Of a stretch of 64,000 nt of DNA, positions 33,931-45,392 are shown piece by piece. The translations under genes were made by a program, and so were the position numbers. The notes under the pieces were generated by a model. The model worked only from the letters and a program-made list of their open reading frames with translations, was not told where the DNA came from and did not search any database. Positions within the stretch are counted from its first letter, which is position 1. Every line of letters begins with the position of its first letter. Source of the DNA: Sapria himalayana. Taxonomy: Eukaryota; Streptophyta; Magnoliopsida; Malpighiales; Rafflesiaceae. Location: assembly GCA_029783825.1 (NCBI GenBank), contig JAREIK010002271.1:796017-860016 (forward strand). Direction: 5' to 3'.

Positions 33931-36900
33931 AAACTTCATATTTCAATTTCATCGAAATTAATTTAGTTATTTTAGAAATTAAAATATGGAAACTAAAAAT
34001 TAATACCATATTTCAAAGACAACTTTTGTTGGCTAACTGTGGAGATTCATTTGTCCACAATAGGTGGTGCTTAAAATGAATTTTACCATAAACCCCAATT
34101 CTATGAATTCCTCGTTCAAATTAAGAAATTAGAAAAAGATCAAGCTTCAAGGATTTAGAAGGTAATTAATTATGAGATTCAGATCTAGGTTTAGAAATAG
34201 TAATTTTCATGAGATAAAAGGATAAAATGTAGAATACCCAAAAAGAGTTCTTTTTTATCTTATTTTGCATAAGAATTTCAAATTTTGAGAAATTTACTCA
34301 GAGAATAATAAAAGTCGGAGCAACCAATCTAGAATGGATGGAATGGAATTTAGAAATTTAACACTATATTTGTATTTGAGAAATTTTGAGGTTTGGGAGT
34401 TCTTTGGTTTGTACCCAATTCAAGATTTGGAATTGACATCAAGTAGAAGTAGAAATGAGAAAAAAAAATTAAATTGGAAGGGAATGAGGAAGGGGTTTCA
34501 TTGTCCCTACCTTTCACATTCCTCATTGTGACACTCCTTAAGAGAGACCCAATCTCCACTAGGAGCTTCAGAGGAGTAAAATAAAATGGGTGGAGTTTTA
34601 CACAACTTATGAAGTGCTTATTGAACATCTCTAGGGATTCGAAGGCCACAAGATTCACGAACGAGAAATTAATATTCATTTTCTTCAATTCAATGTCCCC
34701 TTTGAAAAACAATATATGAATTTTATAAGGCCATGCAAAAAAAAGGGAAAACAAAATAGTAATGTTGCATATAATAGTAAAACTAGTAAAATAATAATTA
34801 ATTAATCAAATTATGATATTAATTTTATTTTTAAAATTATTAAAAAAATTTTTACGATATGATGAAGTTGTGTTTGTCTGTATATACTCGCACTTTCTGC
34901 ATCGCACTTAAGTGTATATGCAATATAAATAATATGTTTAATCAATATAAAGAAAACTCATATTTTAATGGCATGTTTATTGAGATAAAAAGAAAGTATT
35001 TAAATACTGATTATATTTTTATGTTTTTATTACTTAGCTACTTATATGAATCTTTGAATTACGATCAAAAGAATAGAAAATACTATAAAATACATATATA
35101 CTTATATTAACTAACTACAAAACCAAATAATAAAATTTATGAATAAATAAAAAACTTATTTAATTATTAGGAAAATAGATATGATAGTTATAGTGAGACT
35201 CCAAGTATAGAAACTGATATTGTACTCATGATATGAAAAAATTTAATATATTTAGTTGGTGAAATTTATACAAATTTTTTTTCTAGTAAATGTGTGAGTT
35301 CTTGAGATACTTAGATATTAATTACTTTTTATTCTATCACATGATAATATAGAAAATTTTTAATATATTATGTTAATAGAAATCATACAAATTCATTTTT
35401 CCTGTGTAATCTAAAATGACATATAATTTACTGATTTCTTTGATATTTAGTATAATATTGAAGTGTACCTTGCTATATATGTAAATGAGAATATCATTTC
35501 AGATAATAAAACAAGACTACAAACAAATACTATAGAAATTTGTCATACTTAAAGAATTGAGCATTTCCTAGGTGATAACAGGTTATACCCGACTAGCATG
35601 TTCATCACCCAATCTAGTTTTCATATATTTTAATGTTAAAGTTTTTTTAAAATTTTAAAATTAGAAAACTATGCTTCTAAAAAATAGAACATTAGATCTA
35701 CTTATGTAATTCATACTCAATGCACAAGTTTCGCACTTATTATAGGATCTAAAAAAGATTAGTATCTCAATAAGTTTAGAGAGAATATATCTGATAAATC
35801 ACAAATTGAAGACCTATCACATTTGGACAAAAGCACTTATCATCACAATAAGACATAACCTTTGTTATCAATAATTTTACTAAACAATAAAAATATAACA
35901 TTATTTTTTCTCCTTTTGATATTTGGGTACAATATCGACAATAAATCATATATATTTTTACATCCTCAAAAACTATCCTTGATGTTTGATTATCATCGAT
36001 GAGGTTGTCATACATTTTTAGGACTATCACACATTTTGGGTACAAATTCTAGTTTACATCATAAATTAAGTGACTTTTATTTATTTGGGAAGTATCAAAT
36101 AAAAAAGCACACTAAAATTTCTTATTTTACAAGCCAATAAAAATATTAGTAAAAAATTATTCTATCTATTTCATTCAAACTAGAACTTCTATTTAATTTA
36201 AGACTATCACACATCATAGCTTGAAATATTATATAATATTTAATGATTATTATATTCGATATATATGATTTTTTTATTTTAAAAAAAATATCTCAATTTT
36301 TGTTAATTCTAATAAATTTTTATTAAATAGTGAAAATTAATTTGAATATAATATTAAAATATTAAAAAATAATAATAATTTATAATAAATTTCATATCAG
36401 TAGTCGAGATTTTTTTGATAAATAAAAGATAATTCATCATATATCATATGCTATGACCCATACACATAATGAGATAGCTAAAAAATAAATAAATATTAAT
36501 TTATAAATTATAATAACTAGAATATTTCTACTATATAGCATTGAGAAAAAATGATATTAATCACTAAATTTTTGATCAAGCAAATATCATTTTCTTTTAT
36601 GTCATACCATACATATTATTCTTTAAATACTTTAAAACTCAGAAAGAATATATGTATTACTCATCTAAGACTAGAAAAATTATTATGAGTATAGATATGA
36701 CATACTTTAAGGATCTATCTTTTTCAAGGATGTCGTCCAAGATGTGCCTTTAAAATATTGTAGTGAAGGATCCTTTTCAAGTCTAGTTGTTAACCCTCAC
36801 AATTTAACCAATGAACTCGCTTATACACCTAATATTATCGCCACAGTTAGTCTTGAGGAAAATGGTGGGCCATTTGATATCTCATCGGGCTATTGTTATG

Positions 36901-37660
36901 TTGAGACTCATGGTGATGTAAGAGAAGAAAAGACTTCTAGTTAGTGTACCATGAGACATGATGTGTATATCTCACAGAAAATGATTAAGTGTGGGAGACT
37001 TCATGCTCTTAATCAAAAAGCATATATTAGATAGATACATCAATAACATTCCCTTGTCAAGCAATATGTTATGCAAGAATAAATATTTTTTGAAATTTTT
37101 GTGAAATTTAGATTTCCATGGTCATCTAAACGAAATCGAAATAAAAATTTCTATTAATGAAAATTTTCATAATTTCCATGATAGAGAAATTTCTAAGAAA
37201 TTTCTACATAATGTCATCTACTTGATGAAAATACAACAAAATAGTTTTCTAAAAAACAATGCACAGAAAAAAAAATTGTACAACAATTTTAGACAATAAT
37301 CTAAAACATTGTTTTTGAAAAACATCAATACAGTTTCATCTTTTTGTTTCATCTTTTTTTGAATAGCAATAGCTAAATCCACAAACATTAATATATGATA
37401 TTTAGATTTGATATGGTTTCCAACTTAAATTAATCATTAATAATCAATATTGATATTATTATTTAACACACCTAGACGCATACCACGAAAACATTCATTA
37501 CATTTTAGAAACACTAACTAATAAAATAGAAATTTTGGTTTTCTAGTCTTTCTCTGAAATAGCAATTAGTTTGTAATAATAAGCTTGGTCCATATCTGGA
37601 ATAAATAAAATTGAATACTTTAAAAACAAATATTCTTAAAGACATGTCCACATTAGATAC
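33931..37660. other. AT-rich stretch, probably EXO84C intron 2 if the gene continues
   Basis: No gene, RNA or complete element recognised. The minus-strand open frame at 34350-34754 and the plus-strand frame at 36744-36944 have no domain I know and are not called. Exon 3 of EXO84C should lie at lower coordinates on this strand; I scanned for its expected hydrophilic helix start and did not find it. Confidence 0.4.
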
Positions 37661-37755
37661 CTCATGAAAGTCATATACTTTGTTTGCATATTACCACACA
37701 GGGTTTCCACGGCATCCTTCAAATCCAAGAGTTCACAACATAGATTTCTTATTCC
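37661..37755 (-). CDS. EXO84C: EXO84C-like exocyst subunit, coding exon 2
   Basis: The 95-bp exon reads [20 protein letters not shown] and then [12 protein letters not shown], with no stop. This matches the conserved N-terminal Vps51/EXO84-type segment of plant EXO84C, where [28 protein letters not shown] is typical. The acceptor is TGTAG|GG at 37756 and the donor AG|GTATCT at 37661/37660. The exon starts in phase 0, as exon 1 ends, and leaves two bases of the next codon. EXO84 is one of eight exocyst subunits that tether secretory vesicles to the plasma membrane. Gene structure is inferred from the frame and splice sites. A pseudogene cannot be excluded, but the open frame is unlike the decay around it. 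Confidence 0.85.
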
Positions 37756-37987
37756 CTACAGTAAGCAACAAACATAATAATAATCAAGGAAAAACAAGTA
37801 CAATGCTTAAAATCAAAACCAAATGATTGAACAATGCTTGCCTTGAATATTTAAAAAAAATAACTAAATTCAATTCCAATACTTAAGAATTACATATCAG
37901 ACCATAAAGTTTATAGTTAAAAGCATATAATTGTTATAGGATTGGTATGTTCAAGCTATTTTGTTATTTACTTCTTTCAAAACCTGA

Positions 37988-38198
37988 TGTGAAAGGTGTG
38001 AAGTGTCTCTTGCCCACATAAAAAATATTTTTGGGAATACTCCTTTCTTTTCATTAAAAGGAGCATTTTCCCTTATTTATATTAACCTAAACTCTAAGTA
38101 TCGTTAACTAATTATTTTATTGTCTTGTTTATTATATTAGTACTGCAAAATTTTTTATTTTAAAGTATTATTACCGGTTTTATTTTCATCATAATGAC
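37988..38198 (+). repeat. 5' LTR
   Basis: It aligns with 43224-43400 through TTGCCCACATAAAAA, TTTTTGGGAATACTCC and TATTAGTACTGCAAAATTT blocks. The right edge is not sharp: it probably ends near 38190-38200. Confidence 0.75.
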
Positions 38199-41100
38199 AA
38201 TAAAAATGGGGTTTATGATAAAAATTGTTGTAGTTAAAGCATGTCTAGAAAAATTTTCTCAAACAAGTGATAAGATTCTCAAAACAAGTAATTTTTAAGA
38301 TGAACCATTATGACCCTTCTACTCACCAAGAAATTTTTTTAGGGAATTTGTGTTTTGGTACACCAAATACAAAAATATTCGAAAAAAAAAACTTTTTTTT
38401 AAAAATATTAAAAAATTGCAACAGAACATAATTATTTTTTGTTTCAGTGCACTGAAAATCCAAAACCCAGGTTTATCCCCAAATAACATGTCATCAATTA
38501 AAAAAATAAAATAAAAAAATTGTTATATCAATATCAATGCATTGCATAGTGTTTGACATAAGTGGAATTTTAACTAACTTGCTTCACATTAAAAAGCAAC
38601 ATTTTAGCACCCTACTACACGAAACAATTCAAATAAGTAATAAAAGTATTTAACATAAATAATTATTATTATTCTCATGAACAATTAACTATAAATTTAA
38701 AAAAGAAAATAAGACACAATTTAAAATAGAAAAATCTAATAAAAATAATTTTGAACTATACAAAATTAAAATAAAAGATATCTTGGGAAATAAATCACCC
38801 AAAAACAATTTAAAAAATACCAAAAAATATTAAGAATAAAATTTGAATACGAATAGATGATAATATTATTACAAGTTTATACTTGACAGAAATAAATAAT
38901 ATTGTCAAATAAATTTAAATTATAATCAACAAAAAATATTTGAAATACTCTAACAAATTTATATAAAATAAAATCATTACATAACAAAATAATGTTGAAC
39001 AAAAAAAATTTTCTCTTCAAATATCCGAATCAACTTCAATAATAAAACACATTAATATTCTGAAAATATTATTTTCTCAATTATTATTTATAGATTACTA
39101 CATAGAAGAGAAAAAATATGTTAAACTTTTACTCCAAAATCTACTAGATTCATATAATTATCTCATAATAAATATAACCAATAGTGTTGTGAGGGTGAAT
39201 CATAGTTATTTAAGGTGAAAACACAATTAAGGTGTTAGCTTTTTTTGTGAGCTGTACTATATCTAATATATATATATATATATATATATTATATAATCTG
39301 ACTAATGTTATCTTTAATTTTTATCTACTATTAAAATATAATTAAATAAAGAATATTAAACTAAAAAATCAAATATTATTAGTATTTCTCATCATCACAA
39401 ATATTTTAAGTTCTAAAATAAAATAATAAAATTTCAACAATCAAATATATAATATTCTAAAATATTAAACATGTATAATTTTCAAAAGTCAAGAAAAGAG
39501 GTGTTTGGGAATAATATAAATTGTAGGTGATATTTTGGGAATAATTTATTTGTGGGGGAGGTAATGAGGTGAGGCAATGTAAGGAAAGGTATTTTTGCCT
39601 ATGTTTGGTGGAACTAACTCTAGGATTGCCTGAGGCACGCATTTAATAAATATGGGGCAAATTTAATCTTTAATAAAAGTATGGTTATTATATTTCACAA
39701 AGTAAATGGATGTAAAAACAAGAAGTATAGTATATTTTTCTCTCGGCAAATCGAGACTATAATTATCCCTAGAAGAATATCGAAAGGAACATGACATTAG
39801 TGAGACTTGAGAATCAAAATAAAAATAAAACAAAATTATTGAGTAAGAAGAAAGCAAAGTGATATTATTTTAAAAAAATAATAGCATGTAAAAAAAGAAT
39901 GTTACTATTATAAAAAAGAAATAAGGAAAAATACTAGAAAAAAAAAGAATGAATCATCAAATACTCATAATTGTATGGCAAATACTCTAAATAATAGTAA
40001 AATTTTATATAATGATACAATAATTATTAAAGGCAAGATAGATTGAAGTTCGACAAATTTAATCCTATAAGTAAATTTATCTAAGAACTAATTTATTCAG
40101 ATATTTAGAACGTATCGATTCTATCATTGAAAGGTATAAGAGACTTTCTATTTTTTTATCGATGATTAATCCAGAAGATAATGAGTAAATCCAATCAAGA
40201 AAAAGTAAAATTATTTTTTATTTTTTAAAAAATTTTAAAAGCAAGTAAAATTTGTATATAAGAAGAAAATCAAGTATCTGAGAATTGATAATATAAAAGA
40301 ATACAGTAATATTAAATTTGATAATTTTTGTCAACACAAAAAAATGAGAAAATAATGCATAGTGACATATACTCCCCAACAAAATAGAATAGCACATAGC
40401 AAATGACAAAAAATTTATTCAAATGAATAAGAACAATATTAAGAAATGTGTGGATAGTCAAATTATTTTGGGCAAAAGTAGTCAAAACTACTTGTTTTGT
40501 GATCTATCGATCTACATTATCTATGATTGACTTGAAGACATCGATGAGATTGTCGATCGATAGTTTGGCTATTCTCACCTACATTCATTCAAAAGTTATG
40601 TATATATTATTTACAATACCCGAGAAACATTAAAATTAGATTCAAAATCCAAAAAATATTTATTCTTAGGATATTTTGATGGATTAAAAGAATATCACTT
40701 ATGTGATACAACTCCCCGCAAGCCATTAATCAACAAACATGTCATTTTTGGAAAAAATATGCTGCAAAGAGAAAAATAAGATAATATAACAACTATAAGT
40801 TTCATTGAAAATAAATAATTAAAATATGAATTACTAGAGCACAACAAACAAATACTAAATAATTTTGTGATATTTGAAGTATGACAATCAACTCAAAAGA
40901 AAAATAATTCAACTTAGCACTCATAATATGTGATAAAAGAAAATATTACACTTATCTATTAACAGAGAATAAGGAACCATTAATTTTTCATGAGACTACA
41001 AAAAGCCAAGGCATTTCTCTTTTGATAACATCAATGCAAAAAAAAATTAAAGTTTTTCATAGAATCAAAACATAGGATCATATTCCATTATCACAAAGAA

Positions 41101-41941
41101 AAATTATCATTGAAAATAAATGAATATACAAGATCAAGCATAACAATAATGATAATGCCGAGCGATATCGTAAATGACTGATAATCAAAGAATATGCTCA
41201 AAAAGAAGACATCAACTTTTATAAAATATTTTCTCTTATTGTTTGACTTTTAATATCTAGATATATTAGTAGTGAGACCTAACAAAGAACATGTCTAAGA
41301 ATTAAAGAAATGTTAAGCATGAAAATTTGATATAAAAGATCGAGAACCGATGAATAAGAATCTAGCGATACCAATTAACGAGATAAAAATAATAAGAATT
41401 AGCTTTTAAAAAAAATTATATAAAAAACAACTTATGACATTTCAATATACAAAATTATAAGCCAATTTATACTCTTTTTTTCATTAATTTTAAGTCACCT
41501 ATAAGCATGAGACCTATCATAGAAGTAGATATGATTAAAATATTTTGAGTACCATATACATCGAAGTATAAATTTAATATTTATTATAATTTGTACAAGA
41601 TTAAATCATATTATACAAATAGTGAGAGTTGATAGTCATTACATGATGAATCCTGGTAAATAATATTAGAAAGTTATCAATAAGATTTTGAGATATGTTT
41701 AAAACACTTCAAATACTACAGCATGTTAAGGAAGTTCAAATTTTATTATTAGAGACAGTGTTGATTCAGACAATACAGAAAATATTGATGATGATATATT
41801 TATCATTTTTAATATATTTACCCTTACTGGATGAGTTGTAAGCTGGATTCCAAAATTATAATTTATCATTTCTACTTCGATAAAATAGATAGAATAGATA
41901 AACATACACAAACTAATAAATAGGTAATATGATAACAAATA
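38199..41941 (+). pseudogene. Copia gag-pol remains (integrase, reverse transcriptase, start of RNase H)
   Basis: The gag region (38200-39200) is too AT-rich and decayed to read. Integrase appears at about 40448-40800: KVVKTTCFVIYRSTLSMIDL and later KKYLFLGYFDGLKEYHLC and NKHVIFGKN. Reverse transcriptase has DILVVRPNKEHV and KFDIKD near 41260-41340, then NFKSPISMRPIIEVDMIKIF near 41500. RNase H starts VDSDNTENIDDDIF near 41760 and is cut at 41941 by the insertion; it resumes at 42922. Many stops are present. Confidence 0.78.
39201..39654. mobile_element. Internally deleted relative of hAT element B, 454 bp
   Basis: The left end CATAGTTATTTAAGGTG equals that of element B (6988), and the next 250 bp continue similar to B's left arm (AATTTTTATCTACTATTAAA and CTCATCATCACAAA blocks). 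The right end GAGGCACGCATTTAATAAATATG-like matches B's right end. The flanks GGGTGAAT (39193-39200) and GGGCAAAT (39655-39662) match at 6/8, the differences being transitions. It contains a (TA)12 run at about 39266-39289. No transposase remains. Confidence 0.82.
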
Positions 41942-42909
41942 GTGTTTTAAAATTTATTTTTTTAATGCCTTGACGCATGCCTCAAGACAAAGCGTTCGTA
42001 AAATACCTCAAGGCGTTTAAAAAATGTCGAGCTCGACGGAGCTCCTCAAGCTCTATCTAGAGCTCACTGGAGCTCCATGATGGTGCTTGTATAGCTCCAG
42101 CGAGCTCCATCAAGCTCCATGATGAAGCTCGTTGGAGCTCTACGGAGCTCCATCAAGCTTTCCGTGGAACAGGGGAGAAGGGCAAGGGCGAGGAGAGAGA
42201 GGCAGAGGCGAGAGCCAGGGAAGAGAGGCGAGGGAGAGATGCAAGGGACAAGAGAGAGGAGAGAGGGGCGAGGGTGAGGGGAGAGGGCAAGAGCAAATTA
42301 AGAAATTTTATTTATTAAATTATCAAATTTATTAAAATTTAATAATAGTATTAATTAAAAAATAGTATTAAATTAATAAATAATATTAAATTAAAAATAA
42401 AATAAAATGTGATAATTTAATAAATTTATATTTTATATTTATTAAAATTTAAACTAGTATTTTAATTTAATAATTTAATAAAATTAGCAAATTAATAAAT
42501 AGTATTAATTATAAAATATTCCATATTATTTAATAATAAAAAAATAGTATTTCATACTATTTATTAATGAAAAAATAAATTTAAAATTTTAATTTTATAA
42601 TGATACAATTATATTAAATTTATTAAAATTTAATATACTATAAAATATTTATGAAAGTATTTTATACTATTTTATTTTTAATATATTATAATTTATAAAA
42701 TATTTATTAATTATATGTATAGTCAAGGAATGTCTTAAAAACACTTTTTAAAACTTTATTTTTTATTTTTTTTATTTATATTATTTTGTTTTAAATATCT
42801 TAAAATATTAATTAATTATATATTAGGATACTCAAAAAACTTATATCTTAATACCTCGAGGCTTATGCATCGCCACACAAATACAAAAATGATTCACCTT
42901 TTAAAACTT
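41942..42909. mobile_element. 968-bp DNA element with 12-bp flanking direct repeats
   Basis: TGATAACAAATA occurs at 41930-41941 and 42910-42921. The ends are inverted: GTGTTTTAAAA at the left, AAGTTTTAAAA read inward from the right. Inside are CCTTGACGCATGCCTCAAG, a cluster of GAGCTC palindromes (42030-42150), a GAGGCGAG-rich purine stretch (42165-42295) and AT-rich DNA. It splits the RNase H of the host copia, which gives an independent boundary. The superfamily is unclear: the 12-bp flank is longer than the 8 bp of hAT and the 9-11 bp usual for Mutator-like elements. Confidence 0.75.
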
Positions 42910-42921
42910 TGATAACAAATA

Positions 42922-43223
42922 TTATTAAAAAACTTGGACATAATCAAAAAAAAATATTATTTTATTTTGTAATAGTTAGAGTACTCTACACTTAGCAAAT
43001 AATTTAGCATTACACTCAAAAATAAAATATATTAGAATATAATATCACTTTGTATGAGTAAATTAAAAAAAAATATGAATATAAAAAAAAATTGTACAAA
43101 TGACTACTTACTCGATGTACTTACAAAACTATTAAAAGGAGACAAATTCACATGATGCCGATTCTCTATTGGCCTAGCAGACACATAAGCACGTATATAA
43201 AATTTAAATTTTAAGTAGGAGAA
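42922..43223 (+). pseudogene. Copia RNase H C-terminus
   Basis: It continues the domain cut at 41941. Blocks such as STLHLANNLALHSKIKYIRI and, further on, the end of pol precede the purine tract AAGTAGGAGAA (43213-43223). Stops are present. Confidence 0.8.
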
Positions 43224-43400
43224 TGTGGTAGGTGCCAAGTGACTCTTACCCACTTAAAAATAATTTTTGGGAATACTCCTTCCTCTTCTATAAAAGCAAC
43301 ATTTTTGCTTATTTGTATTCATTTTAATCTCAAGTGTCACTAGCTTATACCATAAAATTTTATATTTGAAATTATTACTGCAAGTTTTACTTTCATAACA
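43224..43400 (+). repeat. 3' LTR
   Basis: It starts TGTGGTAGGTGCC just after the purine tract and ends CATAACA. It is shorter than the left LTR by about 30 bp. Confidence 0.75.
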
Positions 43401-43405
43401 CCTAA

Positions 43406-44903
43406 TTACCTAATTCAAGGGTGATCATTGTCCATGCTTAGTCTTAACATTTGATTATGGCTCATTGACTCAAAATGCATATCCTAAATGGGTCAATATT
43501 GATTTGTTTCATCTTTATATACTTTTATGATAATTTTAGAACATTAAAGTTACATGTATGTATATTTTAAACAAAAATCAATAAATAAATACAACTAAAA
43601 ATATATATATGAAACATTGCACAATAAATAATTAAGCACAATATAAGCATATATATATATATATATATATATATGAAAAAAAAAGAAACATCTTTCTATT
43701 TTGGGAACTTGATAAGATAATCATCAAGAAAGCACACTGCCAATATAATCCAAATCAACTATATTAATTTTAATTTCTCTAACAATATAATTCTCATATA
43801 TATATAATTTATATATTTTTTTGTCTCATTAATTTCATTCAAATTTTAATAATTCTTTACTAACTTATCAATATAAATACTTTTTTAGTTGGAACTGAGC
43901 ACAAACTCTCCTTTATATATCCAAATCATGAGTTATATATTGTCAAATTTCTCCTTTGACCTTTATAGGTATAATATTTAAATATTTCCTAATCTTCTCG
44001 TTTATAATTTTAATATTACAAATTTTTTTATACATTGAATTTTAACATATACATCTCTTATACAACAATTTTATGAAAATCACATTTTATATAAAATCAA
44101 TATTTTAAACTAGTAAACATATATAATCTATAATAATCCTAGCATATATTTCTCTATCAATAAAACTTTTAATATTATCTTTCATTTTATTCAACAAACT
44201 TTTATCTTGTGGTATATATTTTTTTAATTATGTCATTTTTTTAAATTATAAATCATAAATATCAAAAAAATCATATTTTAAGATTTTAATAATAGCAATC
44301 TCAATTGAGTTGTCTACATCTTTCAATTTAAAATTATAATCACAAATTGAATATTATCTTCAAATGAATAATTTTAAAAAGTTTACTATTAAATATATCA
44401 TGTCATATATTTAATTTTTGACTTAACTATTCACTAGTTTTAATAATTAAAACAATATTATTTGTGAATAATATATACTAAAGAATTTTTTTTAGATGTT
44501 TTATCACTTCATTCAAAATTAAAGCACAAAAAAAAAGTTTAAAGTAAATTTTTAGTATACTTTTACAAAGACAAAATTCATTTTATCTCTCCTATAAAAT
44601 AATTCTTATTATAACACTCATGTATTTTGAGTTGCCTTATTTAATTTTTTCTTTTTTGTTTATCTTATTTTTTGCATATTAAAGTACCTATTGGATCGCT
44701 ATCAAAATTGACAAATCATCATCATCACCTCTGTTGGTCGTCGTTGACCACCATCAATGTTATTATAGGTGCCACCATGTGTGAGTGTCCATCAAAGCAC
44801 CTCTTATAGATCATGATACTTCCAGTGAACAACTAAGAACATGGATACAAGTAATCATTTTCTAGTCTTATATCCATATTTGAGTTATTTTTATTGTTCA
44901 TGT
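43406..44903. other. AT-rich spacer
   Basis: No gene seen. An (AT)13 run lies at about 43649-43674. Confidence 0.5.
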
Positions 44904-45392
44904 TTGAGGTGTCAAATTGGGCGGGCGGCACGGCCCGGCCCGATGTACAGCCCGATTCGGCCATGCCTAGCCCTGCACGGCACTGTGCATACTCGTGCCC
45001 GTGCACGTGCCTGTGCCGGGCTAGCTAACGGCATGGCTCGTGCCTTGCCGAGCCGAGGGTCTTCGGATCATGTGTCGTACCAAGCACGACCCAGTGTCTG
45101 GCACGTTGGCATGGCACAGGCAACGCGCCCAACGACCAACAAAATGATGCCCGAGAATGGCTAACACGGCGTAGCCTGACAGGTGATGGCTCAACAGGCC
45201 CAACAGGGATGTGGCACGGTGGCACGAGCGTGGGTCTCAAACCCTAATTTTTAAATTTTAACTTAATCTAAATTTATCCCAACCCGATCCAGCCCGAACC
45301 CGGGCTGATTTTGGGCCGTAGGCTGTGCCGGGCCTGCCCTTCAATTAACCGTGTCGTGCTTGAAGCGTGTTGCGCCTGGAACGACACCTGTC
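44904..45392. mobile_element. GC-rich hAT-like repeat, youngest-looking copy
   Basis: The left end TTGAGGTGTCAAATTGGGCG faces GGAACGACACCTGTC at the right, so both ends carry inverted GGTGTC. The interior keeps many CpG sites in words such as GGCACGGCCCGGCCCG and GCACGGCAC, which sister copies at 3.1-4.1 kb and 47.6-48.3 kb have lost. Flanks GTTCATGT and TTTAATCT match only 5/8, so the duplication is not convincing. Open frames on both strands here follow from the GC content and are not genes. Confidence 0.6.

Larger units (their letters stand above)
37988..43400 (+). mobile_element. Ty1/copia element with LTRs and target duplication, two insertions inside
   Basis: The left LTR starts TGTGAAAGGTGTGAAGTG at 37988 and the right LTR TGTGGTAGGTGCCAAGTG at 43224. 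Both contain TTTTTGGGAATACTCCTT and TATTTGTATT-like blocks. The flanks are CCTGA (37983-37987) and CCTAA (43401-43405), a 4/5 match differing by one transition. A purine tract AAGTAGGAGAA precedes the right LTR. Integrase, reverse transcriptase and RNase H remains lie between. A deleted hAT element (39201-39654) and a 968-bp element (41942-42909) are later insertions. Confidence 0.85.

Noticed and set aside
34350..34754. Minus-strand 134-codon frame tested as a possible EXO84C exon
   Set aside because: Does not resemble the next expected EXO84C segment and is hydrophobic and AT-driven.
36744..36944. Plus-strand 66-codon frame
   Set aside because: Reads as plausible peptide but no recognised family, no neighbours and no splice context; may be chance.
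44841..45240. Open frames on both strands in a GC-rich island
   Set aside because: The island is a repeat with inverted GGTGTC ends; high GC reduces stops. Not a CpG-island promoter or gene.
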